Below are positions 39,001-54,000 of a stretch of DNA of 64,000 nt, piece after piece; the stretch's first letter is position 1; the number at the start of each line of letters is the position of its first letter. Origin of the DNA: Lineus longissimus (lineage: Eukaryota > Nemertea > Pilidiophora > Heteronemertea > Lineidae); assembly GCF_910592395.1 (NCBI RefSeq), contig NC_088314.1:3780001-3844000 (forward strand), given 5' to 3'. The position numbers were made by a program, and so were the translations under genes. The notes under the pieces are model-generated. The model had not been told where the DNA came from. It did not search any database and saw nothing but the letters and a program-made list of their open reading frames with translations.

Positions 39001-42000
39001 TGATTTATTTGGCAATTAATCAAACTGAATTGAGGTTCTCCCCTCCAGCGGCCCAGCACCCATGCATGTCATTGGACAATGGCAGGAACACCTTAAACCG
39101 AAATAGGGCAATTATAACTTCACCTGTTCCTGAGCGCATGCACAGAGCATGAAATAGAAAACGCAGGTGAATATGCAGTCCATTTCGAGGTTCTCTAGGC
39201 AGAATTAAGGAAAAGTATTTTTAGCCACTGCATCAACATGCATGTCAAGTTTCTTTCTGTCGGTTGCTCTTTCAACAAGACATCGTCTGTGGTTGTAGTA
39301 AAAACGTCAGATGTTCTTTAAGTTCAAGATGTTTTTACCTGCTGATGGAGTTGACTACTTCCAACCTCAGCTCGCCTGCAAACTTTTTTCCTGAAGTTAA
39401 AAAAGGAACTACACATCTTCGTAGTAGATTTATCTTAAACTGAACCGGATGTTTTGGCGTTCATTGATCATCCCTCCAAACTGAATGAAAGTTGCTGCAT
39501 TGAAGCAACATGTGAGGTTCAGTGTAGATTAAATGTAAGTTGAGTGTGGATGTTCCGACCTGGACACAAGGTTGTGATACCCCATGGAGTTATTCATGGG
39601 TACGTGGTTGGACTGATTCATACCCTTGCCAGACTGGAGTCTTGAGAGCACCTGCACGCGCTCGTCAATACTACATATGAAAATCATGAAAATTTGTTTT
39701 CTTCTGAAAACCTCGCACTCTGGCATGAGGTTTCTTGCCAGTTGGTTAAGGTATACAATCTTTGTCAATTCATTTTAAAAGTGGTTCAAGTTCTTATTCA
39801 AAACCTATAACAAAATAGATGAATTTTCAATAAGGTCATCAAGGGCCATTCAGAATTGGCCAGCAGCTGATGTTCCAGCTGGAAAATCAGGCCTGGACCC
39901 GAAATAACTGTTTGGGTGAAGTCAGTTTACGCTTTGGAATTTGTCACCAGGTGAACAACTGACCTGGAATTTTAGTCCTTTTATTCACTTTTGTAAGCAG
40001 CCCAGGGGGTTGAAGCGCGTTGACAAATAGTTCTTGGAAATTTTGAGGGTTTTTTTGAAGCGAGCATCTGTTATTGTTGTGGGCAAACAATAGAGGGCAT
40101 CGTTCGCCTGCTGAGTTTGAGATGAGACTAAACAGAGATGAGCACGACCATACATGTAAAGAAGATAGTGAAATTTAGTATCATGCCCGGTTGCATCGAA
40201 TGAAATGATTTGAAAAACTGCTGAGTTTTACCAAACAATAGCACTCATCTCTGCCCAGTAGCTGTGACGAAAATAGATCACTTTCAACGACTGGCTGTGA
40301 TACAATTTCTTTGAGATGTAGTGCCGGGGTGATGTAAGCTTACAATAGATTGAATCATTGAGGCTAATTTGAAAAAAAGAGGGAGTTTTTGAAAGATTTG
40401 CGTCTTTTTGGCATAAGAACATGAGTAGTCACTTGGGGAGGAAGTGTTGGCCTATTTTAGTGACTCACTGTGGTGAGGGAGTTGAACATTTATGATCAAA
40501 TAGTTTGTTTGTGGATGTGACACGTTTTGGATCATCTGGTAGGTAATCTTAAGCATTCTCTATTAACATTTCGCCTTCTCATTCAAACCTCAAAGAGTTA
40601 ACGTGTGGTACTCCTGCAAAAATCTATATTCAAGGTCTGTTTACCCAGTGTTGATAATCAATCGTATTCCAAAATAGCATTACCTTGCCAAACAAAAAGT
40701 TTATTCATCAGAGTCCATTAAATTACATTTCATCCCAGTCTCCTCTGAGGTGGCCATTAATGATGACCAGTATCGCTCACTCATTCATTTCAAGCCACCA
40801 ATCAATAGTCGACCGATAAAACAATATTTGCTGTATAACATCATAACGAAGTGGCATATTGGCTGCCTACAGGTTTTGCCGTTTCTCACCCACAGCAGTC
40901 AATTTTGAGATTTACAGAATTTTCACAAAAAAACCACTACACCAAAACCGAAAGTTGTCTGAGTTTCTCTCTTAGTCATTGAAGAAACCTTTCTCGAAAT
41001 AAAAACAGATTGCTTTGGAAATCTCATTGGAATAACAGTTTTGCTTCCACAGGGGCAGGTAGCCAATCAGGTCATGTGACATTTGTACAACTGGGGCTAT
41101 TTTTAGACTTGGAGCGAGTTCTCCGTGTTGAAGTGCTGCTAGCCTTAGCTCTGGGAGATCCCAGCATTTCTGTGTGCTTATCCTGGATTTACTGGTATAC
41201 CGATTTTCCCCAATTTCATTTCAAATTGTGAGGTATGTATTTTAAATCAGTTGCATCAATTTTAATTTCAATTACATGTATATACATCATCATATAAAAA
41301 GTTTATTTTTCACTGATTGCCACGGTATCGCTAACGCAGCTAGCTATCAGCTACAGGTACAGTGCTAACTCTAATAGCATTTAGCTCTGTTCCTGTGGGA
41401 GCTAGTGATATTCTCAAGACTGTTCTGACAACTTCCATCACTTCTATTTTTGTTCCTACAGCAGTTGAGTTTGAGTTTTTTTCCACTTTCATGTATTCAT
41501 TTCATCTTATATTTCTTGTCCAGTTCTTGCAGACAAATAATCTGTATTTTGCCAAAAAAAGCTACAATTATGATATCTGCATTTGCTTCAAGTTGATTGC
41601 TTTTGAAATGTAGGTCAGTATTTGACCTAATTTACATGTAAGAGGTTTTCGGCCTCATTTGTGCAATAAAGCATTGTATATTAGTATAATTGGAGAGTTC
41701 GCCTGATGTTGGGCTATCTGCATAGGTGGCAGTAGTGGTTTCCATCTAAAACACCACTGCTGCCTAGAACAGGCTAATTTTGCAATCTTACCACTTCTGA
41801 ATCAGAATGCCTGCATCTGTTATAAATACTGTGGCCAGCTTGATGATGAATCAGGAGTTGTAAGGTCTTATCTTACAACCCGATTCCAACTTGTAATGCA
41901 ATTTACTATCGTGACTCAATCTCGTAGCTTGTAGTAAGGCCGATTGATTAACAGGTTTTTACCTTGACAGCAGTGGTCAGAACTAACCTTCCTTGCCATG

Positions 42001-45000
42001 TGAAGCTTATTTATTCCAAACCCCTCTGTGAAGTTCATTGAGCGCAGACCCTAAAAAAAGCATCTTGTGTTACGAATTTGGTTCTCGAATATGTTGCTGC
42101 ACACCGCAAGAGATGTTACTTTAGGACAGACTTGTTGGAAAGGCAATACTTAGACCTGTACATTTCAAATTCAAATGTTGGAAAGTGTTAATGCACACTT
42201 TATATCTATTATATTGACATGTTCTTAATCAAAAGTAAGAATGATATAACCTCATTCCTGCTTGTAATCAATTGATAAGCAGATTGCAAGTTTATTAATT
42301 ATAGCCGCACTTACACCACCTGAAAATGGACCACCAATCTTGGTTCGGGAACCAATGCCGCACCATCGAAAATCCACCAAGCGCTTACACCAGCGCTGCA
42401 TTTAGTTATAAAATCCGGCTACAGATGGCGCGCAAACAATAAGCAGAACGCGGAAAGCCTTGGCAGAAAGCGCCATTTCGAAAGCGCCGCCTGGAGCCGA
42501 ACCATCTAACTAGCTAATTGCCGAACCATTTGCGCGTACAACACGACAAAGCCGAGCTTTTAACAAGCCGGGCGAATTTGGACCATCAAGCTTGGTGGGA
42601 CAAATTCGCTCGGCAATTTGTATCGGCAATGGATTGCCGAACCAATTTGTCGCGGCAATGTGGTGGTGTAAGTGCAATTGGTCCACCAATATTTCGTGGT
42701 GTAAGCGCAGCTTATGACTCACAAACGCATAATTATTTATGTAATCGGGCAAGGTTATCATTATCATGTTTTTTGTACAAATGCGGGTGTCTTTAATTAG
42801 TTCTGGTTCTAATGAGTAACTTTTACTATGATGAGGTTTCCTAGTGACTCAAACCTGTAACTTTTAGTTTTACACATAACCAAGTTATCATTAATTAGGC
42901 CAGGTGTAAATGGCCAACAGCAAAAGATGAAAGTAATAGCAGTTTGGGCAACCTAATTAGGGGTTTTCCAGGAACTTTATAGTGATTACTAACTAAATTA
43001 CTAATGATCAGTAGTTGGAAGAGGGGCTATAACAGATCAAGGTGATGAAGACCATCTGTCCAGTTTTACCCTTTTGTTGTGCTCTACTTATGTTGCATCT
43101 GCTGTGGGTGGGGCCCAGGAACTGGTGTGTGTTATCATTTTTAGTTTGAGGCCTAGTTGGGCCATGATTGTCTGTGTCCTGTCTCCATACAAAATACATA
43201 CGTCTAGTGAGGGACTGAGCAATCATCACTTCAGTGTTATTACTTATTGGCGGGACTGTATCTTTATGAGATGTGGATTGGCTTAACTCATTTTAGCAGT
43301 GGTTTTCTAGAGATGCTATTTGCTAGAGGTTCTTAATGCTTACCATTTGATAGGGGTTATACTTATATCTGGATCTGACACTGTTTGCCACCTTAATTCG
43401 TTCAAAACAAATTCTGTCATTCATCGTTAACTTGAATGGTTCAGATGTTCTTTGAATGTTCAGAACGCTAACAGCAATGGGTTGTAGTATAGGTTATCAT
43501 CGTTTCTAAAAATAAACACTTGTAGCATGCGCTACACAAATCATGCAGCGGTGAAGAGAAGTGGGTGGCACACCAAGTAAAAATATTTGCAAGTAGATTG
43601 GGAAAATGAAATGTAAAGAACAAGACAATGATTTCTGTTGAAATTGATTTGCCTTTCGGTAACAAAGTTGTGATTCATTTCTGAAGAAAGTCCGACCTTG
43701 GTGTTTAACCCTCTCTATCCCGAGAGCCGACAGGTAATGGTGGCTGCATGTTGACTCTTCAGGTGTTTTTGAGATACCGAACTTCTCCACAGAAAGTCAG
43801 TCCATTTCAAGAATATAAGCTGAAAAATCCTGTACATTTGTGTCCAGAATTGTATCAATGTACAGGTCGTGTCCGCTAGACTTGGGATGAAGTCAGTTTT
43901 GCAGTGTGTTCAGAACTTAATGCGATGATTTGAACTTCCACAAGAGCTATGCTGCATTAAATACTGGCTCCAACTTCAGACATGCACTTAATTTGAAAAT
44001 GTAAACACCTGCTAGCCGCCATTTGCCGGCACAGATCGTGGAAAGGTCACGGAGAGTCTGCCGCCAGTGGGTGCTTGGAAATTCCATGAAAATTGGATTG
44101 GAATATTATGGGATTTTGTTTCCCAAGGGGGTTGGAGTTACTGAAGTTTGAGACCAATGGAGGATTGGTCGAGTTAGTGCAACCTAGGTGGTACATTTAT
44201 CTTAGTTTTTTTGTTTATATCGATTGGTCTTGGCATCTATATTTACTGTATATAATTGCTGTCAATTATTCCCCAGCAATTTTAGGTATGTCCAGTTTCG
44301 TGGTAGGTACAGGTGTCATCGTTTCAGCATGGTTTAAGAGGAATCTTTCTAAAATCCTGTATCGGTTGGAGCATGTGGATGTCAATAAGGGCATCATGGC
44401 CCTGGCAGCTTGCCATAGGGACTTGAACCCTCAACCTCCAGTGTCCCACCCTTTATTGAATTGATAACAACGTATCTGTCCAGTCATTCTAGAGGTATGA
44501 CATCTTAATCAACTTGATGAAAAATATAATATTAACATTTTATGACCTTTCTACCTTGGTATGGTATTTCTTGTTTAAACACTTGGGAAACTCACTTGAC
44601 CTGGAAATCAAAGTCCACCTTCTCCAGCGCCTCGATTCGGTAGTGTTGAGGGCACTTTGGTGTGATAGGCCTGCATTATTTCGTGTGCATACATAGCCAT
44701 AGGTATATATGATACTCGCTTTCATGTACTGTGTCTTATTTCTCAAGTTTGGGTCATCTCGTTCAGGGGACAGAGGCCAGTGTCATTAAACAATACATGA
44801 TATCAGACATTGAATAATCAAAAGTGATATGGACAATTGGATATATTGAAGATAGAATGATGGAAGACTCAGCAGCAAAAGTTGGAAAGTTTCATTGAAG
44901 AGTGAAATAACCTTTGCTTAACACTGGTCTTCAGTGGGATTAGACAATGGGGAGGTACCACTTCCGCCAACGCAATGTGATTGTCCCAAGAAGAGGCAGG

Positions 45001-48000
45001 ACCAGAAGGTCTCTCTGTCTCCCAACAAGGTAGGATCCGGCTCCTTCCAGCTTCCCCAGTGTCCTTCCTCATGGCTTTCTTCTTCTTCGTATCACTTCAT
45101 CGCATCATCTCCACACCCATGAGTGATAGAAATGGCCAATTCTTGTTACTCTTTTGTAGTTGTTCCAAAGGGGTTAACCTTACATTATTGCCCGTCAAGT
45201 TGTACTTCGGACGAATCAATATGTTTTATGACGATATGCGAAATGCTCCTAACTACCTGTGCCCATTCAGTGTAAAACTTGTTGAGAAGTCCCAATCCAT
45301 ATCGCTGCTTCAACTGTTTATACCACTTTCATGTATACAGGTTTTGCAGTGGAAAAAAGCAGAAAAAAAGTAATACATGCTGTTCAAATGCACATGCACT
45401 CTGCTGCACGTAGGCGTTCCTTTACAACCCCCGTTTTTTTCGAAGCGAGTTGGTTCTCATGTTGTATCTGTAGGGTTAAATTGTCTAATCTATTCTTCCT
45501 AGGCCTATAGGAAGCTCATTGAATGCGAGATTTGTTATACAGAGTATGTTATGGTGGTGGTATTGTTCAGTGTCAGTGGCGTGTAGGTGCCATTTCATAG
45601 TCATTGAACAGGCCTATATGTCATTTTAGGCCAGTCATTTACTGGCTGTACTTCTGTGGACTTGAACGCAGGATTCGAATGTCATCCTTGCCAAGTCGGT
45701 CTAAAAAGGCCTCATTTGGTTGCATTTTGAGGGAGTTATGGTCTCAGATGGATGATATACCATAAACGCTTCCAAGATGATGGGAGTTGGTCTAAAATCG
45801 TTCATGATAAGGTAAGCCATTCGATGAAAAATGCGGCTGGAAATATCATGCAGTGATAGTTGGTGGAAGTCTGTCAGCTTCTAGACTTTTTCATCTCACT
45901 TGCCTACCCGGTTTTACAAAAGAATGTTGGTAGGTCTTGCCACCAAACCTATAAGCTTGTACATTATAGGCCTAGCGTTTGCTTAGAAAGCGGCACTTCA
46001 AACATAATAGAATGTCTTGTAAGCCAATTATCTATCATTTTGGACACAGTGTCTTGTGGAAAATGGTAAATCTCTTCAAAATTGCTAAGCTGTAGTTTTG
46101 GTGGTGGTGAGATCTCAGCATTTCCCATTGGCTATGATAGCTTTGAATTAGGGTCACCATGTGATGTTGAGGAGCACTCTACTTGTACAATAATGGTAAA
46201 GCTGCACTCTGCTTGGACCACAATGATGCCCTGAGCACTCTGCTTGAACTGCTCTGATGCTCAGCAGCACTCTGCTTGGACAACAATGATGCTCAACAGC
46301 ACTCTGTTTGAACCACTCTGATGCTCTGAAGCACTCTATTTGAACTGCTCTGATGCTCAACAACATTCTGTTTGAACTGGGATGATGCCCTGCACCATGC
46401 AGCAGTTGGGTCTGATATTGAGCTAGAACTGTAGTATTACATCGTTTTAATGTCACAGAAGTTTAAAAAACTTTTTTGTGGCGTGATGGGGTATGACAGC
46501 CATTCAAAAAACATCCTGACATTCGGTATGGGGTCATTATTTGTGTAATGATAATTGCCGAGCCATGCCCTACATAGGTTTTTTATTTGCTCACAATATC
46601 AATGATATAGACATGATGAAATGAAGATCATGATATTCTTTTTGGTGCCATATGGCGTCTATTCATCTGAGAATTTAACTGCTGTACTATTATTCTGACT
46701 GCTGTCTTTACATACTCTACCACTCTTAGATGGCGGACAATGATTGGCAATTTGGTGGTTGTGAGGCAGCTACTGATCAGGATATGCTGCAACTGGCAGA
46801 CACAATTTGTAAGCGTAGTTCCTGCCTGTTGTAAAAGATGATGGTAGCTTATGTAACTCTGTTAGAAATGGATGTTGTATCAATGAAGATATCGTTATCA
46901 TGTATAAATGTCTGGAAATTATGATTGAAATTGGTTATTTATGCAATTTTATGCAAGTTTTATGAAATGGTAGTCTGTAGGCCTACACGTGTCATTCACG
47001 TGTGGCAGTGGAGTGTAAGGCAATGAGGGGCCCCCCCCAAATTGATAGGTGATTGCTAGTATGTTTAGGTGTTGCCTCTATATGACACACCATTCCAAGA
47101 AATATTCAACATCACAGGAAATCGCTGTCAATGACCCTGCAGGTGCTTTTATACACAATGACATAAACCTACAGAAGTATCCCTTATAGTCAGAGTTCAC
47201 CTGCTTTGCTCATTGAAACAGCCTTCCCGCCCTTAATGCCAAATATCATAATGTTATGTGGGCGGCCTAGACCTGCATGTCTGATCTTGTGAAACTGATA
47301 CTTTGATCCGGGTTTAAAACGTTTCCATTGGGCCTGGGATGTACATGTACCAGTCTTGTCTCATCACCTGATTCAACCATTACAATAAAACACATCTGTG
47401 CTACGAAGAATCAATACGTTCACAGAAATTCAGCATCTGATGTGCGGTGCCGAGCTGCCATATTGCGCCTATACAGAGCTTATCTATGACGGTTATGTAT
47501 GTGCATGCCCTGGCTGTGTGACAGCGATATCTGTAGGATAACTGTACATTAGAGTATTGGTGCTGATTGTGTGGGCATGGTCGGACTGGTGTGACAGACA
47601 TTGTTGGTCATCGAGAGTTTGGATATTTCAGTGTAGGATTCTGGTTTTAGCAGACCAGCAATGGACATAAACATCTATTTAGGAGTCCACTTGGCTGGTT
47701 GGAGCTGGTTTTGAAGGGGAACAAGATGAGGTAGGTCCAATACAGCTGTCACGTATTATATACAGACATCTTGTCACTGTTACTCTAGACCCAGGTTGAA
47801 GGGAGTTGGTTCTTCTGTTGTTGCCTTCATTTCTTAGTTCACTTCCTTACTGCCCCACTTGATCGGATGGATATCAGCCATTTGAAGGGTCCTCGTACTG
47901 TTTGGGCCTTGATATGAAGTGCGACCAGATATCTTGTGTTATGATGAAGGTCAGTTGCAATTTGGACAGTGTCACTTTACATGACAATCAATCGACTTCC

Positions 48001-51000
48001 TCCGGTTCCCACAGGGATTCTAGTTGCTTCATTGGTGAAGATATTCGATCTCCTGGATCCTTTCAGTTCTCAAAGTCCCTGACATAATGTCAATACCATA
48101 TTCCAATCAGTGGTTGAAGTGTATTGGCAATGCAATCTTAAAGCGATGGTGTGGGTTTTACAACTTGGATGGATAAGGCTGGTATCTGTCACCCAGGCAA
48201 ATAAGTTTCCCAGACTGCAGTTTCAGTTTCTCGACCCCAGTTTTTAGGTTATTCCCAATGGCAATTTTGCCTTGGTGATCATAGCTTAGCCAAATTGTAC
48301 CCCGAAATTATGTTTATTCTTTGAACTGCTCTAGCTTGACTGCTTCTAACCTACACGTTTTACAGTTGAAATGCTTTGACTTCAGGTAAATGGGCTTTCT
48401 TAAGCGATTCAACAACGCGTTCTTGTTTGTTGATGTCTGGCGACTTTTAACAAATTTCTGGCGACCCATAGAACATTCTGCCAGTATGTGCAGTTGGCCT
48501 ACAAAAGCTGTTGTGTACCTATGAAAAAAACTTCTATTTTAGCTATTGCCCATAAATTTGCCCACAAATAAACTCCTTTAGTTCAATGTACCACTTGGTG
48601 CTGATAAAATGTTCCCTGGTGCTGATAAGATGTTCCCCTGGGAAGGTTTGGGTCTGTTTACGCTAGATGAAACATCTGGCAATCAGCATGGCACCTCCAA
48701 GTTATTGACGAGTGACTCTCTTGGGTCGCATTGCCGGCACGAAGTGTAAGATGATTGTGGTTGATTGCAGAGTGATTCACGGGTCCCTAGGGGTGCAGGG
48801 TTCATCCCCCACAGTTACCAGAGACCATCACGAAGCTTAAACAATAATTTGATGCCAAAGTGAAATACACCTCCTTGTGCTTAATTTTTGAGTCAGGTCC
48901 CAAAGCCCCCACCCTTCGGTTCTCTAAGTGTATTCCCCTTTACCAAAGACTAGACACGCACAGCCCAGTAAACACACTTTTGCTAAAATTAACTAGATAA
49001 ATACGCCAATTATGTCAACAGCATCATTGTGTAAGAAAAAACATATCTGCGGATCCCATGCTCCATTTATGACTGGGTATAGATGAATTCTCTTAAAGAA
49101 ACTGCCAATTTATCAGCAAAACAGGAGCTTGCGTGTCATGCTCAATTGGTTTTCTGCAAGTAAATAGCTTCTCGGAGAGAAAGTTCCTAATGTTAGCAGC
49201 CATCATTACAGCAAAAACATGAGCTTGGAGTGTCATGGTCCATTTGTCTTCTAAAATTGATGCCAGTGGATTCTAGTACGTCTGGTACCATTATCTAAAA
49301 AGCTATTGTTGTGGGGAATGATAAAGTTATTCTCGATTGGTTTGGGATGGTTTCAGAACCTGTGTTCGGCAGATGATTTCATGTTAATAAGGAAAGAAAA
49401 GAAATACCTCTATCCTGTCACATCCATCCGCCCCCCCCCCCCCCTGACAAAATGCAAACTACAGCACACAAAGGGAAGGAACATGCAAGGGCTTTAGGAA
49501 AGTCAGTAGGCATGATGGGGCAAAGACCACCTGAGGATCACCAATTGCCACTTTCCATTGTTCCATGTTCATTTTGCACCAATTACCATGAGTCAATTTT
49601 ACTGTTTACTTTTGTGACGTTTTGTTGTCAAATGATCACCTTATTGTCAACATCAGACCATGTTGATACTTAATCCTAATCCTATAGTTCTTTTGACCTT
49701 ATTACTCGGGGATTATGACGTGGGCAGTTGTTGTGATTATGTTTATAGCACAAAATCCATAAATAAGTCGTTGACTAATGTCCTGTATTGTGTATGGTAT
49801 GTGGTCACATATTTTGATATTTGGTCATCACAGAACTTTGTGTGTCAAATATTCGACAAGAACTTGGTAAGGTAGAGTCGCTTCTGAGGTTTGGTCTTTT
49901 CTCTTTGCCTCCCCATTGATTTATTTGATGTTAATTAGGCTTGCACTATTAATTAGACCAGTTCATTACCAAACAAAAGAATCTTGTACTCAAAAATTTG
50001 ATTCATTATGATGATCTCTGAGCATTCAACAAGAAAAGTGATTAATGATAATTGCAGAAATTTGGTTCTTTATTTGATAGCAGTCGACCTTCCTGACTTT
50101 CTTCCATTATTTGCTGTCAATTTTTAAGAACCTTGAAAACAGCAACAAGCCAGTGAGCTGTAAACACTCTGGGTTCAATCGACATTTTGTACTTGTCCAA
50201 ACCTACCAATACCTTTCTTCCAGAACACTGAACTTGTATAAAAAGGGTCTGTGCAGAATCGGGAAATCAGCCAAAAAACATTGATTAATGCAATGATCAG
50301 CTGATGTTTTGAGATCCATTTGACCCTATTGATTCAAAGTCTGTATTTCGAGTTGTGTCAAACCAAATCAAATTGTTAACTTCTTCGCATAGAGACATAC
50401 ATGTAGTTCGCCAAAACTGTTATTTTCTTGATACACACATGAAACTTATACTTCCAGGTGGCATGAAGTTTGATTCTCCTCAATTTTCCAGATAATTACA
50501 ATCCACATTTAATTGTTGTTGCCACATATTTGCAGCCTAGTAAAGCTTGCCTCTGTTTTCTCATTCTAGTGAGCTGACAGCACTGCCCCCTGGTGCTGAG
50601 AAGTCACACCTGGAGAGGTCAACATCACTCAGCACCTACCCAAAGGAGCATAGCAAGCTGTCCAGGACCAGCCGACAAAAAACGGTCATCGGACAGACAC
50701 AACTGCACCGGCAACACTCGTGTTTACATCCAGAGGAAGATCAGCGAGTGAAACAGTCTCGCTCATGCAACACGTATGAATTATCGCAGGATCTCCAGGA
50801 TAAGCAGTTAGAGATGCTCGAGCGCAAATACGGCGGCCATTTTAGGACACGGCGGGCCGCCACAACGATTCAACAGGCATTTAGGAAGTATTCTATGAAC
50901 AAGAATTTTGAAAAGTTACGCCATGCTAAAGCGGAGAAACGTATCTCTCGACGCTTTTCGGAGTATAATCGTAGTGCGTCTATGTATGATGAAATGGAGG

Positions 51001-54000
51001 AGGAGCTGGATAATGAAGGAACCTTGAAGGCAAATATGGGGAAAGGCCATTCGTTATCGCCAAAACAGCTCGGACGAGCGCATACAGTCGCTTTGGATAG
51101 AAATTATAACGCAAGCGGGGATTATGATGATAGTGATGTGTGTGAGGGTGGTGAACCCAGCAAAAGATTAGAAAGGTCTGGGCGTGTGGATATTGATGAT
51201 AACAAGACCATGGACCAGTTACCGTTGTCAGAAACAAATAATAACCGGAACTCATACCCTGAATTGAATGACAGCAGTCCGGGTGAGTCTTCACGAGGGT
51301 CACCTATCTCTACTGAGGATTTACATAGTGTCAATTTCGAAAATTTGTTAGAAAGTCGTGAGACGGACATTCTTAATGACAGCTTTCACAGTGACGGTAG
51401 TCAGGACTCGGGAACGGGTGCCCACAGGGGTGGGAATCAGTCACAACGGTCTATACCAAAACGTGGGAAGAGGGGACCTCCTCCTCCCCCACCACCTAGA
51501 TCAGACAGTTATAAAAACAGTATTTTGATGCAAAAATCTCAGTCACAATTGCAGAGGGAGGAACCTCTGTATGATAATTTACATGGACATGGGCATTCTG
51601 AAAGTGCACCAATCATAAATAGTGAAGTTCAAATAAAAGTAGACTGTGCCTCACCGACAGACGACCAAATGTTTGACCAAAACTCAAAACTGTATGCAAA
51701 CCAGGAGGTAAAGTTCCGAAATCGTAAATGTATCTCAGACAGTGCACTCGGTGGTTCGGGTAAAACACCTGACGCGTCGCCAGTATGGAAACGAAAAAGT
51801 GCGCCGGCCCCTACTAATTCAACAAGTAACTATAGCCTAAAGTCGGACACGAAACGCATGAGCAACATCTCCGAAAATAGCGAACCAGAAAGTGTGTCTG
51901 AGGAGCAAATGCGTTACTCCACGAGTTCCCAAAGTGGGTCAGACACTGCTTCTATTGGGAGTAACAGTTTAGGTTCAGACTTTAGCGGCTACCAGCGCTC
52001 CATGGAGAGTATAGGCTACCAGCGGAGCGCTAGGGTTAGCATGGAGTCGCCACATATGCTGCTGCCGCCGAGGATAAGTGACAAGCAGCGGAAACGGGAG
52101 TACAGAGTAGGATTAAATCTGTTTAATAAGTAAGTATACATCTTGGTGAATCCTCTTTATGAAGACCTGCTTTCTCAGTCTGATGCTCCCTGAAAGTTCT
52201 TGGAGGAATTCTTTCAGGGCAGGATATGTCTCCCCGGGTCCGGAATCTTGGCCAGTTGAGCTTTGCTTGAAAAAATGTAGTGAGAATGATGCACGTCTTC
52301 TCCTGTGGGAAGCAACTCCTTTGATGGTTGGTGCTTGCATTCTCTGACAGAAATTGATGGCCACAGATTTAAGCGAGAGATCAATGGGATAAGATCTTAT
52401 CTGCTCCAAGTGCAGTCCATGAGAGATTAAAGGAGAAGCCCGGTTCTCTGGCCTCAGTTGTCATTCTGCTAAATGATTCTTACCAGCGTGCGTGATAAAT
52501 TGCATTTCTACGTGAAATTGGTCTTGGCAATGAGAGCCAATTTACTAATAGTATAATGGACTGTTATACGCATTTCGTGGCGGAATGGCCGGTTATTGGG
52601 CAAATGAGTTATATAAGCTGCCCCAGACATGTAAGTACATGCAAACTGCATAAAGTCTGGTCAGTTGTACACTTTACATGTATCTATGACAGTAACTCCT
52701 TCAATGGGGTATTTGACCCAAAAGATGCTGTCTGTCGGCCTAGCTATCTGACTGGCTCGCTGTCTTGCACCTACAGCAGTTGTCTTCAACTGCTTCCTGC
52801 CCATTTCTTTGCACACCAGTATCTACAACATACTCTACTGTTCAATACTGATAGACGTACAAGGAGGAATTCACCAACTGAAAATCGTGAAGTCCATTCC
52901 CTTGGCAAACAAAAAACAAGATGATTGGTCAGATGTAAACACTCCTCCTCTTTGTTAATGAAATTAATTAGGACACATCTTGTCGATTTGAATTGTTGTA
53001 TGGCAGTTGGTGTGGTTGATTGAATGAGTAATTGTCCCGAAGTGAATGGCCCTTGATGGGATTTACTGATATACAAGGACAAATTGTGTGTACTTAGCTA
53101 TTGAAAAATGAGATGTCGGGGAAAGGGTTGACATGTGGCCATGTTTTCATTGAGGGTGGTATTCAGTTGGTGAGTGCATTGCTAATCACTGGTAGTACTA
53201 CATGGGCGGGCTTCAGATTTCATGGAACCGCATTCTTTCAGAAGGTATTTTGATTATTTACTCGATGTGATGCAGTCTTGATCAAGACATTTTGCTAGTA
53301 CAGAGAATTTGAATTTGACACAGTGGCTTCATGCTCTCAGAACACTGCACTATACTAGGCCATCGAGAGTGATGAAGGCTGCAGTGACAAGATCAGCAAA
53401 TAATGAAATTATTGGTAGGTCTCGAGTCCGATCAAGTTAGATGCGAATGGAACCTGAACCAACCCATATCGATTGGACGGCTCATTCCATAAACCTAATC
53501 ATGACGAATCACTCATCAGTTATCCATCACATCAGCCAATACACCAGCAAGAAACAATCTTTCAGTGTCCTACCAGTATCGCCTAACTGTTGCCTTGACG
53601 TCATTACAAAGTATCATGTGATTGATTTTCTCGGCTTTTGTGTGAACAGCGATCTGTCCTCAAAGATATGTCGATGGTGCGTCTATAGGAATTTTCTTAA
53701 GGCGATATTGCGTTGGCTAAAGGTCATAGAAGCTTCCATCTGAGGAATGACTTTCTTACAATGCCAAAAATTTGTCTGCCCGAAGATGGTTCTAGAGAAA
53801 AGTGTTCCAAAGAGTTCAGTCTCAAAAAGACACCGAAAAAGTACTAGATCTTGTAGTAGTGTATTTTATAATCGAATTCTGAGTTATTCTAGCACAGCAC
53901 GATAATCACAAAGCATACTCTTAGTAGTGCAATCTATGACTCCCAACTCCCTATAGGACGGCGCCAGCTACATCACCAATACATTACATGGATCAACAGA

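Noticed and set aside
42510-42796. Opposed ~85-92 codon frames as genes
   Set aside because: Both are translations of the MITE at 42303-42712.
46154-46456. 100-codon minus-strand frame with internal repeats as a repeat protein
   Set aside because: It is the 30-33 bp minisatellite read in frame. The unit length is not a multiple of three throughout, so the protein repeat is not maintained.
50547-50569. Start of the large open frame at 50547 as a gene start
   Set aside because: The first codon is TTG, and the 23 bases before 50570 are the pyrimidine tract and AG of a splice acceptor. The true coding begins at 50570.
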